Shown in pieces: positions 10,324 through 19,765 of a stretch of DNA of 64,000 nt. Under the pieces are notes generated by a model. It did no database searches and was not told where the DNA came from. It saw only the letters and a program-made list of their open reading frames with translations. Positions within the stretch are counted from its first letter, which is position 1. The number at the start of each line of letters is the position of its first letter. The translations under genes and the position numbers were made by a program. Origin of the DNA: an uncultured Candidatus Thioglobus sp. (GTDB lineage: Bacteria > Pseudomonadota > Gammaproteobacteria > PS1 > Pseudothioglobaceae); the NCBI GenBank assembly GCA_905618925.1, contig CAJQTG010000021.1, forward strand, positions 1-64,000, in the 5' to 3' direction.

Positions 10324-11511
10324 TTAATTCATTCAACTCGTCACGTTGAGAATTTAAATATTCAAGCAGATTTAGAATATAAGCATCAACATATATTGAG
10401 TTTAGAGGCATTTGAGCGAGCAAAGAAAGAAATCACCACATGGGACAATTATGCTCCAACACCGCTCCATGTTTTTTCTGATATGGCTAAAGATGCGGGA
10501 GTTTCATCAATTGCATACAAGGATGAAAACTTACGTTTTTCTCTCAAAAGCTTTAAGGCCCTTGGCGGGGCATATGCAGTGGCAAATCTTTTAATAAAAA
10601 AATTAAAGGATATTGGTATCAACGCGAGCTCACGTGATTTAATTGCTGGAACTTACAAGCATGACACTTCAAAAATCACTGTTTGCTGCGCAACTGATGG
10701 CAACCATGGTAGGTCTGTTGCTTGGGGAGCTCTTCAGTTTGGCTGCAATTGTGAAATTTATATACATCGAAATGTTAGCATTGGCAGGGAAGAGGCAATT
10801 GCGAAATATGGAGCGCAAGTTAATCGAATTAAAGGGAACTATGATGATTCAGTTCGCTTAGCTGCTGAAGTTGCCAATAACAACGATTATACCGTTGTAT
10901 CCGATACCTCATATGAAGGCTATACGGATATTCCAAAAGATGTAATGCAGGGATACACTGTAATGGTGGATGAGGCTCTCAAACAGATGGATGAAATGCC
11001 AACACATGTTTTTTTACAAGGAGGCGTTGGAGGATTCCCAGCTGCCGTAGTTTCCTTCATAGTTGAAAGTCTTGTATGTCCTCCTATTTTCGTGTTGGTA
11101 GAGCCAACAAATGCTGATTGTTTATTTCAAAGCGCAGTCAACGGAAAACCAACTGCTGTTCATGGTGAACTTGATACCATAATGGCAGGACTTGCTTGCG
11201 GCGAAGTATCTGTATTGGCATGGTCTATCCTTGAGAGTTATGTTCCTCACTTTATGTCAATAACTGATGAATCAATTCCTAAAGTGATGCAGCTTCTTGC
11301 CAATCGAGACACGCCAATTGTTGCTGGAGAGTCTGCTGTTACTGGGCTAGCCGGTTTTTTAATAGCAAGTAATGACAGTGAATTGAAAGAAAAACTATCA
11401 ATTAATGAGAATTCAAAGATTTTATTTTTTGGAACAGAGGGTGACACTGATGAAACGATGTATGAAGAATTAGTGGGCAGATCTTCATCTGAAGTTTTAA
11501 GCAGTCTTTAA
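10303..11511 (+). CDS. dpaL: Diaminopropionate ammonia-lyase (PLP fold-II)
   Basis: 402 aa; KDENLRFSLKSFKALGGAYA PLP-lysine region, CCATDGNHGRSVAWGA. Confidence 0.85.
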   Translation: MIKQYKHLIHSTRHVENLNIQADLEYKHQHILSLEAFERAKKEITTWDNYAPTPLHVFSDMAKDAGVSSIAYKDENLRFSLKSFKALGGAYAVANLLIKKLKDIGINASSRDLIAGTYKHDTSKITVCCATDGNHGRSVAWGALQFGCNCEIYIHRNVSIGREEAIAKYGAQVNRIKGNYDDSVRLAAEVANNNDYTVVSDTSYEGYTDIPKDVMQGYTVMVDEALKQMDEMPTHVFLQGGVGGFPAAVVSFIVESLVCPPIFVLVEPTNADCLFQSAVNGKPTAVHGELDTIMAGLACGEVSVLAWSILESYVPHFMSITDESIPKVMQLLANRDTPIVAGESAVTGLAGFLIASNDSELKEKLSINENSKILFFGTEGDTDETMYEELVGRSSSEVLSSL

Positions 11512-11530
11512 TTTGACAGGAGATAAAGAG

Positions 11531-12697
11531 ATGATTATTCCAACTAGAGGCTTTGAGGTTTCTGAATACGAAAACCGGCTTAATAAAATTCAAAAACTTA
11601 TGTCTGAGTCTAAGATGGATGCTATTTTATTGACTACTCAGGTTGATATTGAGTATTACACAGGCTTTAAAACTCAGTTTTTTCAAAGTCCAACGAGGCC
11701 TTGGTACATTTTGATTCCAAATAATGGCAAACCTCAGGCAATTATTCCTACGATAGGCGAGTCAGGAATGAGGGAGACATGGATCGATGATATAAAGACG
11801 TGGACCTCTCCTAACCCAGAAGATGATGGAGTTAGTATTCTCTTGTCTTCAATCAAAGCCTTAATGAAGACTCATAAATGTCTTGGCGTACCCAAGACGC
11901 TCGAAAGCACTCTAAGGATGCCATTGGGTGATTATGAATATCTAGTAAGCTCTTTAAGTGGGATTGAGATTAAAGATGCTAATAAAATTCTCAGAAAGGT
12001 AAGGTTTGTAAAGTCGGCTGCTGAGATTGCAAAAATTAAACATATTTGCCAGTTAACTTCTCAAGGCTTTATAGACTTAGAAGATTTTCTTAAGGCCGGT
12101 GAAAGTGAGCGTGAAAATTGTCAGCGATTCAAGCAGCACCTTCTTTCTCTCGGAGCAGACGACACACCTTATATTGTTTCAGGCTCTGGGCAAGATGGCT
12201 ATGGCTCAATTATTATGGGACCAACAGAGAAGATTATTGAAGAGGGTGACCTTTTTATTATTGATACTGGATCAGTATTTGATAGTTATTTCTGTGACTT
12301 TGATAGAAATTATGCATTTGGACACATATGTGATGAGGCTAAAAAGGCTTATAGAGTTGCCTACAATGCTACTGAAGCAGGCTTTAATGCGGCTCAGGTT
12401 GGAAACACAACCTCAGATATTTTTAATGCAATGAACGACATTCTTCAAAAAGGTGGAGCTTTAGGCAATACAGTTGGTAGGCTTGGTCATGGCTTGGGCA
12501 TGCAATTAACAGAATGGCCATCAAACACTTCAACTGACAATACTATTCTTGAGCCAGGTGTTGTTTTAACTTTAGAGCCAGGAATGGCATTTCTTCCAGG
12601 TAAAGAAATGGTTCACGAAGAAAATATTGTCATTACTGAAAACGGACCTGAGTGGCTCAGTATAAGAGCTGCAGATGAATTACCAATAATTCAGTAG
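11531..12697 (+). CDS. M24-family Xaa-Pro peptidase/creatinase-like hydrolase
   Basis: Pita-bread fold motifs (GHGLGMQLTEWP, LTLEPGM, HEENIVIT); SD AGGAG upstream of ATG at 11531. Confidence 0.82.
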   Translation: MIIPTRGFEVSEYENRLNKIQKLMSESKMDAILLTTQVDIEYYTGFKTQFFQSPTRPWYILIPNNGKPQAIIPTIGESGMRETWIDDIKTWTSPNPEDDGVSILLSSIKALMKTHKCLGVPKTLESTLRMPLGDYEYLVSSLSGIEIKDANKILRKVRFVKSAAEIAKIKHICQLTSQGFIDLEDFLKAGESERENCQRFKQHLLSLGADDTPYIVSGSGQDGYGSIIMGPTEKIIEEGDLFIIDTGSVFDSYFCDFDRNYAFGHICDEAKKAYRVAYNATEAGFNAAQVGNTTSDIFNAMNDILQKGGALGNTVGRLGHGLGMQLTEWPSNTSTDNTILEPGVVLTLEPGMAFLPGKEMVHEENIVITENGPEWLSIRAADELPIIQ

Positions 12698-12746
12698 ATT
12701 TAAATTTTTGCTTCATAAGCTTACATAAAGAGAATTACTCTTATAT

Positions 12747-12765
12747 AATAATGAGAATCATTACT
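12747..12765. promoter_or_regulatory. Candidate Fur box upstream of the Fbp-type ATPase
   Basis: AATAATGAGAATCATTACT, about 15/19 to GATAATGATAATCATTATC. Confidence 0.65.
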
Positions 12766-12780
12766 ATTTGTATTTAAACA

Positions 12781-13431
12781 ATGCTCAGTGTAAGTAATTT
12801 ATCAATATCTTTTGATGAAAATCATGTTCTAGATGACTTTAATTTAGACCTGCAAAGTGGAGATATATTTGCACTTCTAGGTGATAGTGGAAGTGGAAAA
12901 AGTTCGGCTCTCCGATTTATTGCAGGACTTGAGAGCGCGAGTAATGGAAAAGTTGCTCTAAATGGCAATAGTTTAAGTTTAAATGGAAATCATTCAGTCA
13001 AACCAGAGCTAAGAGAAATTGGAATGGTTTTTCAGGATTATGCTCTATTCCCTCATATGACAGTATTTCAAAATATTAGTTTTGGAATTGATTATCTTTC
13101 TAAAAACGAAAAAATTGAAAGAGTTCAAACACTTCTAGAGTTGATTAGCCTTCAAGGAATCGAAAAAAAATACCCTCACCAACTTTCAGGTGGCGAGCAG
13201 CAAAGAGTCTCTCTAGCAAGATCTCTTGCGACATCTCCAAAACTATTACTACTTGATGAGCCTTTTTCTAGTTTAGATAAATCTCATCGTGATCAATTAG
13301 TTCAAGAAGTTAGAGTTATTTTAAAAAATGCTGGTGTCACATCAATCCTTGTAACACATGATGAAAGTGAAGCAGAAGCCTTTGCAGATAGAGTTGGAGT
13401 TATTCATAAAAAGAAGTTGCTTATCAAATGA
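12781..13431 (+). CDS. fbpC: Iron(III)-type ABC transporter ATP-binding protein (FbpC-like)
   Basis: GDSGSGKSS Walker A, LSGGEQQRVSLARSLA signature, LLLDEPFSSLD; downstream FbpA/FbpB homologs and Fur box. Confidence 0.8.
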   Translation: MLSVSNLSISFDENHVLDDFNLDLQSGDIFALLGDSGSGKSSALRFIAGLESASNGKVALNGNSLSLNGNHSVKPELREIGMVFQDYALFPHMTVFQNISFGIDYLSKNEKIERVQTLLELISLQGIEKKYPHQLSGGEQQRVSLARSLATSPKLLLLDEPFSSLDKSHRDQLVQEVRVILKNAGVTSILVTHDESEAEAFADRVGVIHKKKLLIK

Positions 13432-13446
13432 AAATAGGTATCATAT

Positions 13447-13471
13447 GCAAATGATAGTGATTATCATTTGC
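13447..13471. promoter_or_regulatory. Candidate Fur box upstream of the DUF4856 gene
   Basis: GCAAATGATAGTGATTATCATTTGC: 10-bp arms, contains 7-1-7-like TGATAGT-G-ATTATCA. Confidence 0.75.
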
Positions 13472-13514
13472 AATAAGAAATACTTTAACTTTAACTTTAT
13501 TTAAGGAATAAGCA

Positions 13515-14912
13515 ATGTTTATAAAACGATTTACCGCCAAAGCGGTTCCACTAACTGTTGTTCTTACGTCAGCAATTTTGATTTCATCAGCATCATTTGC
13601 TAGGTCAAATGTCTATGCTGATTTTCCAATTACACTTAAAGATTACTCTGGAAGTGCAACAACTTCTACATCATATAAAGGGCAGATGGCAAGACATGTC
13701 CTTGAAAGTTCACTTAAGAAATTAATTTCTAAAGGTGATGTATCTGCAATGCAAAGTTATTATTCTGGTGGAAGTGCAGATAGAGTAATTATTGCTCCAG
13801 CAACAAAAGGTGATTTTGTTATTATGCAATCTACTATTGGCGAACTTTCTAGTAAAAATCTTAGTGGAAAAACTTATAAAGGTTTAATTCCAGGATGGCC
13901 TGGTAATATGACTGGACCTGAAGTAGTCGCTTTTATGTTTGAAAAAGCTGCTGACGTTGAAGGTGGTTATGATCCATCTCATGCGTATGACTATACTCAA
14001 TTAGTGTCTAAATTTTTAATGGGTGCTGTGATGTATAACCAAGCGGTTGATAACTATCTTGATGAAAAGCTTGAAGCAGATACTAAGCCAAATAATAAAC
14101 CATACAAAGATGGTGCTGCTTATACTGGTAAAGAGCATGTTTGGGATGAAGCTTTTGGTTATTTTGGTGCTCCATCGCACACGTTAACTCTATCAGCTCA
14201 AGATGTTTATAATATCGCTAAACAAAAAGATGTAACCGCTGCTGACTATAACTACGACGGTAAAGTCGACTTATACAAAGAAATGGCTTTTGGTCACGCA
14301 TACTATGCATCTTCGTTTGATAAAGGTGGAAAGACAACTTACCTTCATGACATTGTCGGCGCATACATGGACGGAAGAGATATGCTAGTAGCAGCTAATG
14401 CTAGTGCTCTTAGTGATTCTCAACGTGATCAACTTAAAGCTTATGCTCAAGTGATTAAGGCTAACTGGGAAAAGGTAATAGCTGAGGCAGTATTCAAGTA
14501 CGCAGGCGAGACTTATGAAGACATGGTTAAAATTGAGGCAATCCTTGAATCTAATGGAGATGTTTCTAAAGCATGGCGCAACTATTCTAAGCATTGGGGT
14601 GAGCTAAAAGGTTTTGCTCTAGCTCTTCAAGTTGGTGGAAAAGACATGGGTGCTATATCTGTTAGGTTAAACCGCTTGATTGGTCACAGTCCACTTCTTT
14701 TAGGAAACACTCAAGTAACTGGAGTAGATTCAAATGGAGAGTACATCCAGAGTAATTCTGAGTCTTGGGGTGGTTACATGGCGCACATGTTGAAAGTTCA
14801 AAGCCTAATGGTTGATGAGTTTGCAGTAGTTGCAAAATCTCATGATCAAACTGCAGGTTTAGCTGAATTAGTGAAATCTCTTGGAGCAAAATCTAGCGCC
14901 GAGAATGACTGA
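13515..14912 (+). CDS. DUF4856-family secreted protein, probably iron-related
   Basis: 465 aa with signal peptide; FPITLKDYSG..SYKGQMARHVLESSLKK and HVWDEAFGYFGAP resemble DUF4856; Fur box upstream. Confidence 0.65.
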   Translation: MFIKRFTAKAVPLTVVLTSAILISSASFARSNVYADFPITLKDYSGSATTSTSYKGQMARHVLESSLKKLISKGDVSAMQSYYSGGSADRVIIAPATKGDFVIMQSTIGELSSKNLSGKTYKGLIPGWPGNMTGPEVVAFMFEKAADVEGGYDPSHAYDYTQLVSKFLMGAVMYNQAVDNYLDEKLEADTKPNNKPYKDGAAYTGKEHVWDEAFGYFGAPSHTLTLSAQDVYNIAKQKDVTAADYNYDGKVDLYKEMAFGHAYYASSFDKGGKTTYLHDIVGAYMDGRDMLVAANASALSDSQRDQLKAYAQVIKANWEKVIAEAVFKYAGETYEDMVKIEAILESNGDVSKAWRNYSKHWGELKGFALALQVGGKDMGAISVRLNRLIGHSPLLLGNTQVTGVDSNGEYIQSNSESWGGYMAHMLKVQSLMVDEFAVVAKSHDQTAGLAELVKSLGAKSSAEND

Positions 14913-15786
14913 TTTTTTTGCAAATTTTCTTAATCCAGAAAAGCGTTTATTTTTAGGTTACTTAATAAGCGCTGCTTTCATAGCAGTTATATGGATTAGG
15001 ATGGTTCAAAAAAAACCACTGGCAAACATTGTCAGTGGTTTTTTCAATTCCAATGTTTGGTTTTCTAAGTCGGCGATTGGTGACTATAAACTAATGGTAT
15101 TCAATCAATTTTTTATAAAACTTCTAGCGCCAATTTTAGTTGGTCAACTTGCTCTAACCTTATTTGTCTTTGAAAATATGCATTTATTATTCTCAAGACC
15201 TTCAGCATCAGTGCCAGTTTGGATAGTAATGCTAGTATTTACTTCAGTTCTTTTTATTCTTGATGATTTTTCTCGATACTTATTGCATCGTCTTATGCAC
15301 CGAATTCCTTTACTATGGAAATTTCATAAGGCTCATCACTCCGCAACTAACTTAACACCATTAACTGTTCTTAGAACTCATCCAATTGAGGCAGTTCTTT
15401 TTAGTTTCAGAGCTGTAATTGTTCATTCATTATGCCTTGGTGTTTGTTTCTTCTTCTTCGCAGGAAGTGTGTCACTAATTGAAATTTTTGGCTCAAGCAT
15501 GTTTGTTGTTATATTCCATTCATTAGGGTCAAATTTGAGGCATTCTCATGTGAACCTTAGCTACTGGAATTGGCTAGAAAAGATTTTAGTCTCACCTGCA
15601 CAGCATCAGATTCATCACTCAATTAATCCAAAACATTATGACTCTAACTTTGGTGCAATCCTAGCAATATGGGATAATCTTGGGCGGAGCTGTATAGTCT
15701 CTGAAAAAAATCAAGAAATTGAGTTTGGCCTTAAGGATCAATCTGAAAAAGCTCACAATCTTAAAAATTTAATTATTGGGTCTTAA
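14905..15786 (+). CDS. Sterol desaturase/fatty acid hydroxylase superfamily membrane protein
   Basis: Multi-TM with His boxes HRLMH, HKAHH, HQIHH; ATG overlaps previous stop. Confidence 0.83.
   Translation: MTDFFANFLNPEKRLFLGYLISAAFIAVIWIRMVQKKPLANIVSGFFNSNVWFSKSAIGDYKLMVFNQFFIKLLAPILVGQLALTLFVFENMHLLFSRPSASVPVWIVMLVFTSVLFILDDFSRYLLHRLMHRIPLLWKFHKAHHSATNLTPLTVLRTHPIEAVLFSFRAVIVHSLCLGVCFFFFAGSVSLIEIFGSSMFVVIFHSLGSNLRHSHVNLSYWNWLEKILVSPAQHQIHHSINPKHYDSNFGAILAIWDNLGRSCIVSEKNQEIEFGLKDQSEKAHNLKNLIIGS
15010..15044 (+). terminator. Strong intrinsic-terminator-like hairpin inside the sterol desaturase-family CDS
   Basis: AAAAAACCACTG(15010-15021)gcaaacattgtCAGTGGTTTTTT(15033-15044); inner pairing extends stem to about 16 bp around a 3-nt loop; T6 tract. 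Confidence 0.75.
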
Positions 15787-15827
15787 TAATCTTTAATTGT
15801 TAAAGTAATAACGTTTAACTTAATCTA

Positions 15828-16859
15828 ATGGAGTACAAAGTGAACAAAAAAGTATCAATCCTTTCAATACTAGTAATAGCAATTTTATCTACATCTTTTT
15901 CAGCAGCAGTCTTAGCAACAACTGATGATAGTCTTACGGTTTATAGCACAAGGAAAGAACATTTAATTAAGCCACTATTTGACGCTTTTACTAGTAACAC
16001 TGGCATTGAAGTTAAATACCTAACTGGTAACGGTGGTGCTTTAATTGAACGAATTAAATTAGAGGGAAAGAGAACTAAGGCGGATATGTTTATGACAGTT
16101 GATGCTGGTAATCTTTGGTATGCTGCTTCACAAAATTTGTTCCAGCCAGTAGAGAGCGAAGTACTAATTAATAATATTCCTGCTCATCTTAGAGATCCTG
16201 AAGGATTATGGACGGGATTATCAGTCCGTGCAAGAACAATTATTTATAGTACTGAGAGAGTAAATCCTTCGGAATTATCTACATATCAAGACTTAGCGGA
16301 TAATAAATGGAAAGGTAGGCTTTGTTTAAGAACAAGTAAAAAAGTGTATACCAAATCACTCGTAGCATCTTTAATTCATCATGATGGGCAGGAAGCTACT
16401 ACAGATGTTGTAAAGGGCTGGGTTGATAATTTAGCTGCAACTCCAAATGCAGAGGATACCCATGTTATGAGGGCTATTCTTGCTGGTCAATGTGATGTTG
16501 GTATTGTGAATACCTATTACTTTGGACGTCTTCAAGCTGAAAAACCAAATGTTACACTTAAATTATTTTGGGCAAATCAAGGCTCTACAGGAACTCATGT
16601 CAATATTTCAGGAGCTGGAGTTACAAAGTATTCTAGTAATAAAGAAGGATCAATTAAATTATTAGAATTTTTATCTTCAATCGATGCGCAAAAGATTTAT
16701 GTAGAGTTAAATAAAGAGTACCCAGCAAGTCAAAAATTAAAAGCTGATAACTTAATTGCGCAATGGGGCGATTTTAATCAGGATAAAATGAATCTCTCAG
16801 TTGCTGGAAAAAATCAAGCAGATGCCGTCGCCTTAATGCAGAGAGAAGGTTATAGATAA
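15828..16859 (+). CDS. fbpA: Iron(III) ABC transporter substrate-binding protein (FbpA-like)
   Basis: 343 aa; signal peptide, LTVYSTRKEHLIKPLFDAF, C-terminal YPAS; precedes FbpB-like permease. Confidence 0.85.
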   Translation: MEYKVNKKVSILSILVIAILSTSFSAAVLATTDDSLTVYSTRKEHLIKPLFDAFTSNTGIEVKYLTGNGGALIERIKLEGKRTKADMFMTVDAGNLWYAASQNLFQPVESEVLINNIPAHLRDPEGLWTGLSVRARTIIYSTERVNPSELSTYQDLADNKWKGRLCLRTSKKVYTKSLVASLIHHDGQEATTDVVKGWVDNLAATPNAEDTHVMRAILAGQCDVGIVNTYYFGRLQAEKPNVTLKLFWANQGSTGTHVNISGAGVTKYSSNKEGSIKLLEFLSSIDAQKIYVELNKEYPASQKLKADNLIAQWGDFNQDKMNLSVAGKNQADAVALMQREGYR

Positions 16860-16889
16860 TTATGTAGGTATTACAATTTAAATAGCTCA

Positions 16890-18488
16890 ATGAGTATTAG
16901 ACAAAATAATTCAAATATCTTAATGGGCTTTCTAGCATTTTCGGTTGCCTTCCCAATAATAGTTGTATTTTCTGCCTGGCTATTGCCGGGCTCTGAGCTA
17001 TGGGGCCATTTTGCAGAAAATCTTCTTCCTGAGCTAGTTAGCTCTACTTTAATATTACTTTTAGGGGTTGGTATTGGAGTTAGTGTCCTTGGAACTGTTC
17101 TCGCCTACTTAGTTGTAATGGTTGAGTTCCCAGGAAGAAAGTGGCTTGAATGGGCTCTTTTTCTTCCTTTTGCAATACCCGCATATGTCTTAGCTTTTGT
17201 ATATCTTGGGGTTTTTGACTATTCAGGATATGCACAAGTATGGCTTAGAGAGCTTACCGGAATTTCAGGATTTGATATTCGTTCTGGTCATTGGGCGATT
17301 ATCTTAACATTTGTATTGGTTTTCTATCCGTATGTTTATATGATGGCAAGAGCTTCATTCAAGCGACAGAAGATTCAAATGATTGAGGCAGGTAAGATGT
17401 TAGGCGCCTCTCCTTTTAGTGTTTTTTGGAAGATTTCTGTTCCTCTGGCAAGGCCAGCGATAGCTGCTGGATTGCTTGTTACGTTAATGGAGACTTTGGC
17501 AGATTTTGGGGTTGTTTCATTATTTAATTACCCAACTTTCACCACAGCAATTTATTCTGCGTGGGGTGATTTTAGGTCAATTGAGGTTGCTGCTCAACTC
17601 GCATCTTTACTAGTATTGGTTGCATTCCTTCTTATTTACTTTGAAAAGAAAGCGCGCGGCAAGGCCAAGTATTATTCTTCAGATGTTTCTAGTATAAAAC
17701 CTTATCATGCAAATGGCCTAATTGGATGGTTGCTTTTTGTATTTGTGTTTGGCGTATTTATGCTTTCATTTGCAATGCCAATGCTGCAGATCATAATTTG
17801 GAGTTTTGAAAAATTTACTCAAGAGTGGAATCCAAGATACTTTGATTATTTATCTTCTACAGGTATATTGACAATTAGCGCAACAGTTTTGACAGTTTTT
17901 ATTGCAACACTTCTTGCACTCCCTAGCAGAAGGAAGTCTAATAGCAAAGTTCTCCAGATATTAATTAGGTTCTCAACACTTGGCTATGCTTTGCCAGGAT
18001 CAGTAATGGCAGTAGGGCTTCTTTATGGAGTTCAAAATATTTCATTAATTAGTATTTATTTTGGTGGCTCATCAATTAACCATATACTTTTTGGCTCTGT
18101 TGCGTTGTTACTTTTTGCATATGTGTCAAGATTTATGGCGATTGCTTTTAACTCAACTATTGCCTCTAGTGAGCAAATCAAGCCAATGTTTGAGCAAAGT
18201 GCAAGATTACTTGGTGCTAGTCGTTTCCGTTTAATTAAGGAGGTGTATTTGCCAATGATGACTCCTGGAATATTGGCAGGAGCTCTATTAGTTTCAGTGG
18301 ACGTAATGAAAGAACTCCCCGCAACTTATTTATTAAGACCATTTGGCTGGGATACATTAGCAATTCGGGTTTACGAGTTGAGCGCTGAAGGTTTGTACGA
18401 AAGGGCCGCGATACCAGCCCTGATTATGGTATTTCTTGGAGCAGTCATCATGCTTTTATTTAATAAGCTTGATAGAGATAACAACTAA
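16890..18488 (+). CDS. fbpB: Iron(III) ABC transporter permease (FbpB-like, fused double permease)
   Basis: 532 aa, two binding-protein-dependent permease halves (EAGKMLGASPFSVFWKISVPLARPA; QSARLLGASRFRLIKEVYLPMMTPG). Confidence 0.87.
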   Translation: MSIRQNNSNILMGFLAFSVAFPIIVVFSAWLLPGSELWGHFAENLLPELVSSTLILLLGVGIGVSVLGTVLAYLVVMVEFPGRKWLEWALFLPFAIPAYVLAFVYLGVFDYSGYAQVWLRELTGISGFDIRSGHWAIILTFVLVFYPYVYMMARASFKRQKIQMIEAGKMLGASPFSVFWKISVPLARPAIAAGLLVTLMETLADFGVVSLFNYPTFTTAIYSAWGDFRSIEVAAQLASLLVLVAFLLIYFEKKARGKAKYYSSDVSSIKPYHANGLIGWLLFVFVFGVFMLSFAMPMLQIIIWSFEKFTQEWNPRYFDYLSSTGILTISATVLTVFIATLLALPSRRKSNSKVLQILIRFSTLGYALPGSVMAVGLLYGVQNISLISIYFGGSSINHILFGSVALLLFAYVSRFMAIAFNSTIASSEQIKPMFEQSARLLGASRFRLIKEVYLPMMTPGILAGALLVSVDVMKELPATYLLRPFGWDTLAIRVYELSAEGLYERAAIPALIMVFLGAVIMLLFNKLDRDNN

Positions 18489-18577
18489 AGCCTCACCCTA
18501 TAAATTTTTAAAATTGATTAGCTGATATATGAATTGGGTAAAATACTAATTATTATTTTTTCCATAATATTATTTAT

Positions 18578-19762
18578 ATGATTGGTGATTTGCTCGAAGT
18601 AAGAGGTGTTAAGTTTGCTTCAATCTCAAGTGGCATAAAGCAAAATAATGCTTTAGATTTGTCACTAATTTCATTTATTGAAGGTACGCAAACTGCTGCA
18701 GTTTTTACTCAAAACATTTTTTGTGCTGCTCCAGTTATTGTTGCAAAAAATCACTTAAATTCAAATATAAAAGCTCTTCTTATCAATAGTGGGAATGCTA
18801 ATGCAGGAACGGGTCAAAAAGGCTTAGAAGCTTGTTTAGAGACGTGTGAGATTATTGCAAGAAAATTAGATATTGACTCAGATCAAATTTTGCCATTTTC
18901 AACTGGTGTAATTGGACAGTTATTGCCGCTAAAGCCATTTGAAGAAAATACAATAAGGCTAGTTGATGGTCTTTCGTCAAGTACTATGAGTGATGTATCT
19001 AAAGGTATTTTAACTACTGATTTAGTTGAAAAATCTTGCTCAATCTCCCTTGTTATAAATGGCAATAATGTCGCTCTCTCTGGGGTTGCTAAAGGCTCAG
19101 GAATGATTCGGCCAGACATGGCAACTATGTTAAGTTTTATAGTTACTGATATTGGTGCATCAAAAGAAGAGCTTCATGACTGTTTAAATATTGCAGTAAA
19201 TCAGTCTTTCAATCGGATTACAGTTGATGGCGATACTTCAACAAATGATGCCTGTACTTTAAGCGCTACTAATCAATCTAGTGTTCAGCTCAGTCAATGT
19301 AAAGATCAATTTCAAAATGCACTGAATGAAATAACAAAAACATTAGCACAAAAGATTATCAAAGATGGAGAGGGCGCAACTAAATTTGTAGAAATAAAAG
19401 TTGGCGGATTGCCTTTTGTCGATGATTGTCTAGAAGTTGCGTATACAGTTGCCCACTCTCCATTAGTTAAAACTGCATTATTTGCAAGTGATGCAAACTG
19501 GGGCAGGATCTTGGCTGCGGTAGGAAGGTCAAAAGTAGATGGAATCTCTATTGAAAATATTGATATTTTCTTAAATGATTTACAAGTTATCTCTTCAGGT
19601 GAGATAAGTAAAAAATACACAGAGGCTGGTGGAAGCTCCCAAATGCAAAAATCTGATATCACAATTAGAATTGATTTGGGGGATGCGCCTACTAGTGAGA
19701 GCGTATGGACAACAGATCTTTCATATGACTATGTCAAGATTAATGCGGAATATCGCAGTTAA
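18578..19762 (+). CDS. argJ: Glutamate N-acetyltransferase/amino-acid acetyltransferase
   Basis: GVAKGSGMIRPDMATMLSFI autoprocessing motif; 394 aa. Confidence 0.95.
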   Translation: MIGDLLEVRGVKFASISSGIKQNNALDLSLISFIEGTQTAAVFTQNIFCAAPVIVAKNHLNSNIKALLINSGNANAGTGQKGLEACLETCEIIARKLDIDSDQILPFSTGVIGQLLPLKPFEENTIRLVDGLSSSTMSDVSKGILTTDLVEKSCSISLVINGNNVALSGVAKGSGMIRPDMATMLSFIVTDIGASKEELHDCLNIAVNQSFNRITVDGDTSTNDACTLSATNQSSVQLSQCKDQFQNALNEITKTLAQKIIKDGEGATKFVEIKVGGLPFVDDCLEVAYTVAHSPLVKTALFASDANWGRILAAVGRSKVDGISIENIDIFLNDLQVISSGEISKKYTEAGGSSQMQKSDITIRIDLGDAPTSESVWTTDLSYDYVKINAEYRS

Positions 19763-19765
19763 GGT

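Noticed and set aside
15801-15821. GTTAAA...TTTAAC dyad upstream of fbpA as a third Fur box
   Set aside because: Does not match the GATAAT/TGATAAT-type Fur consensus; likely AT-rich coincidence.
19312-19662. 116-aa minus ORF inside argJ
   Set aside because: Antisense shadow of argJ; no recognisable family.
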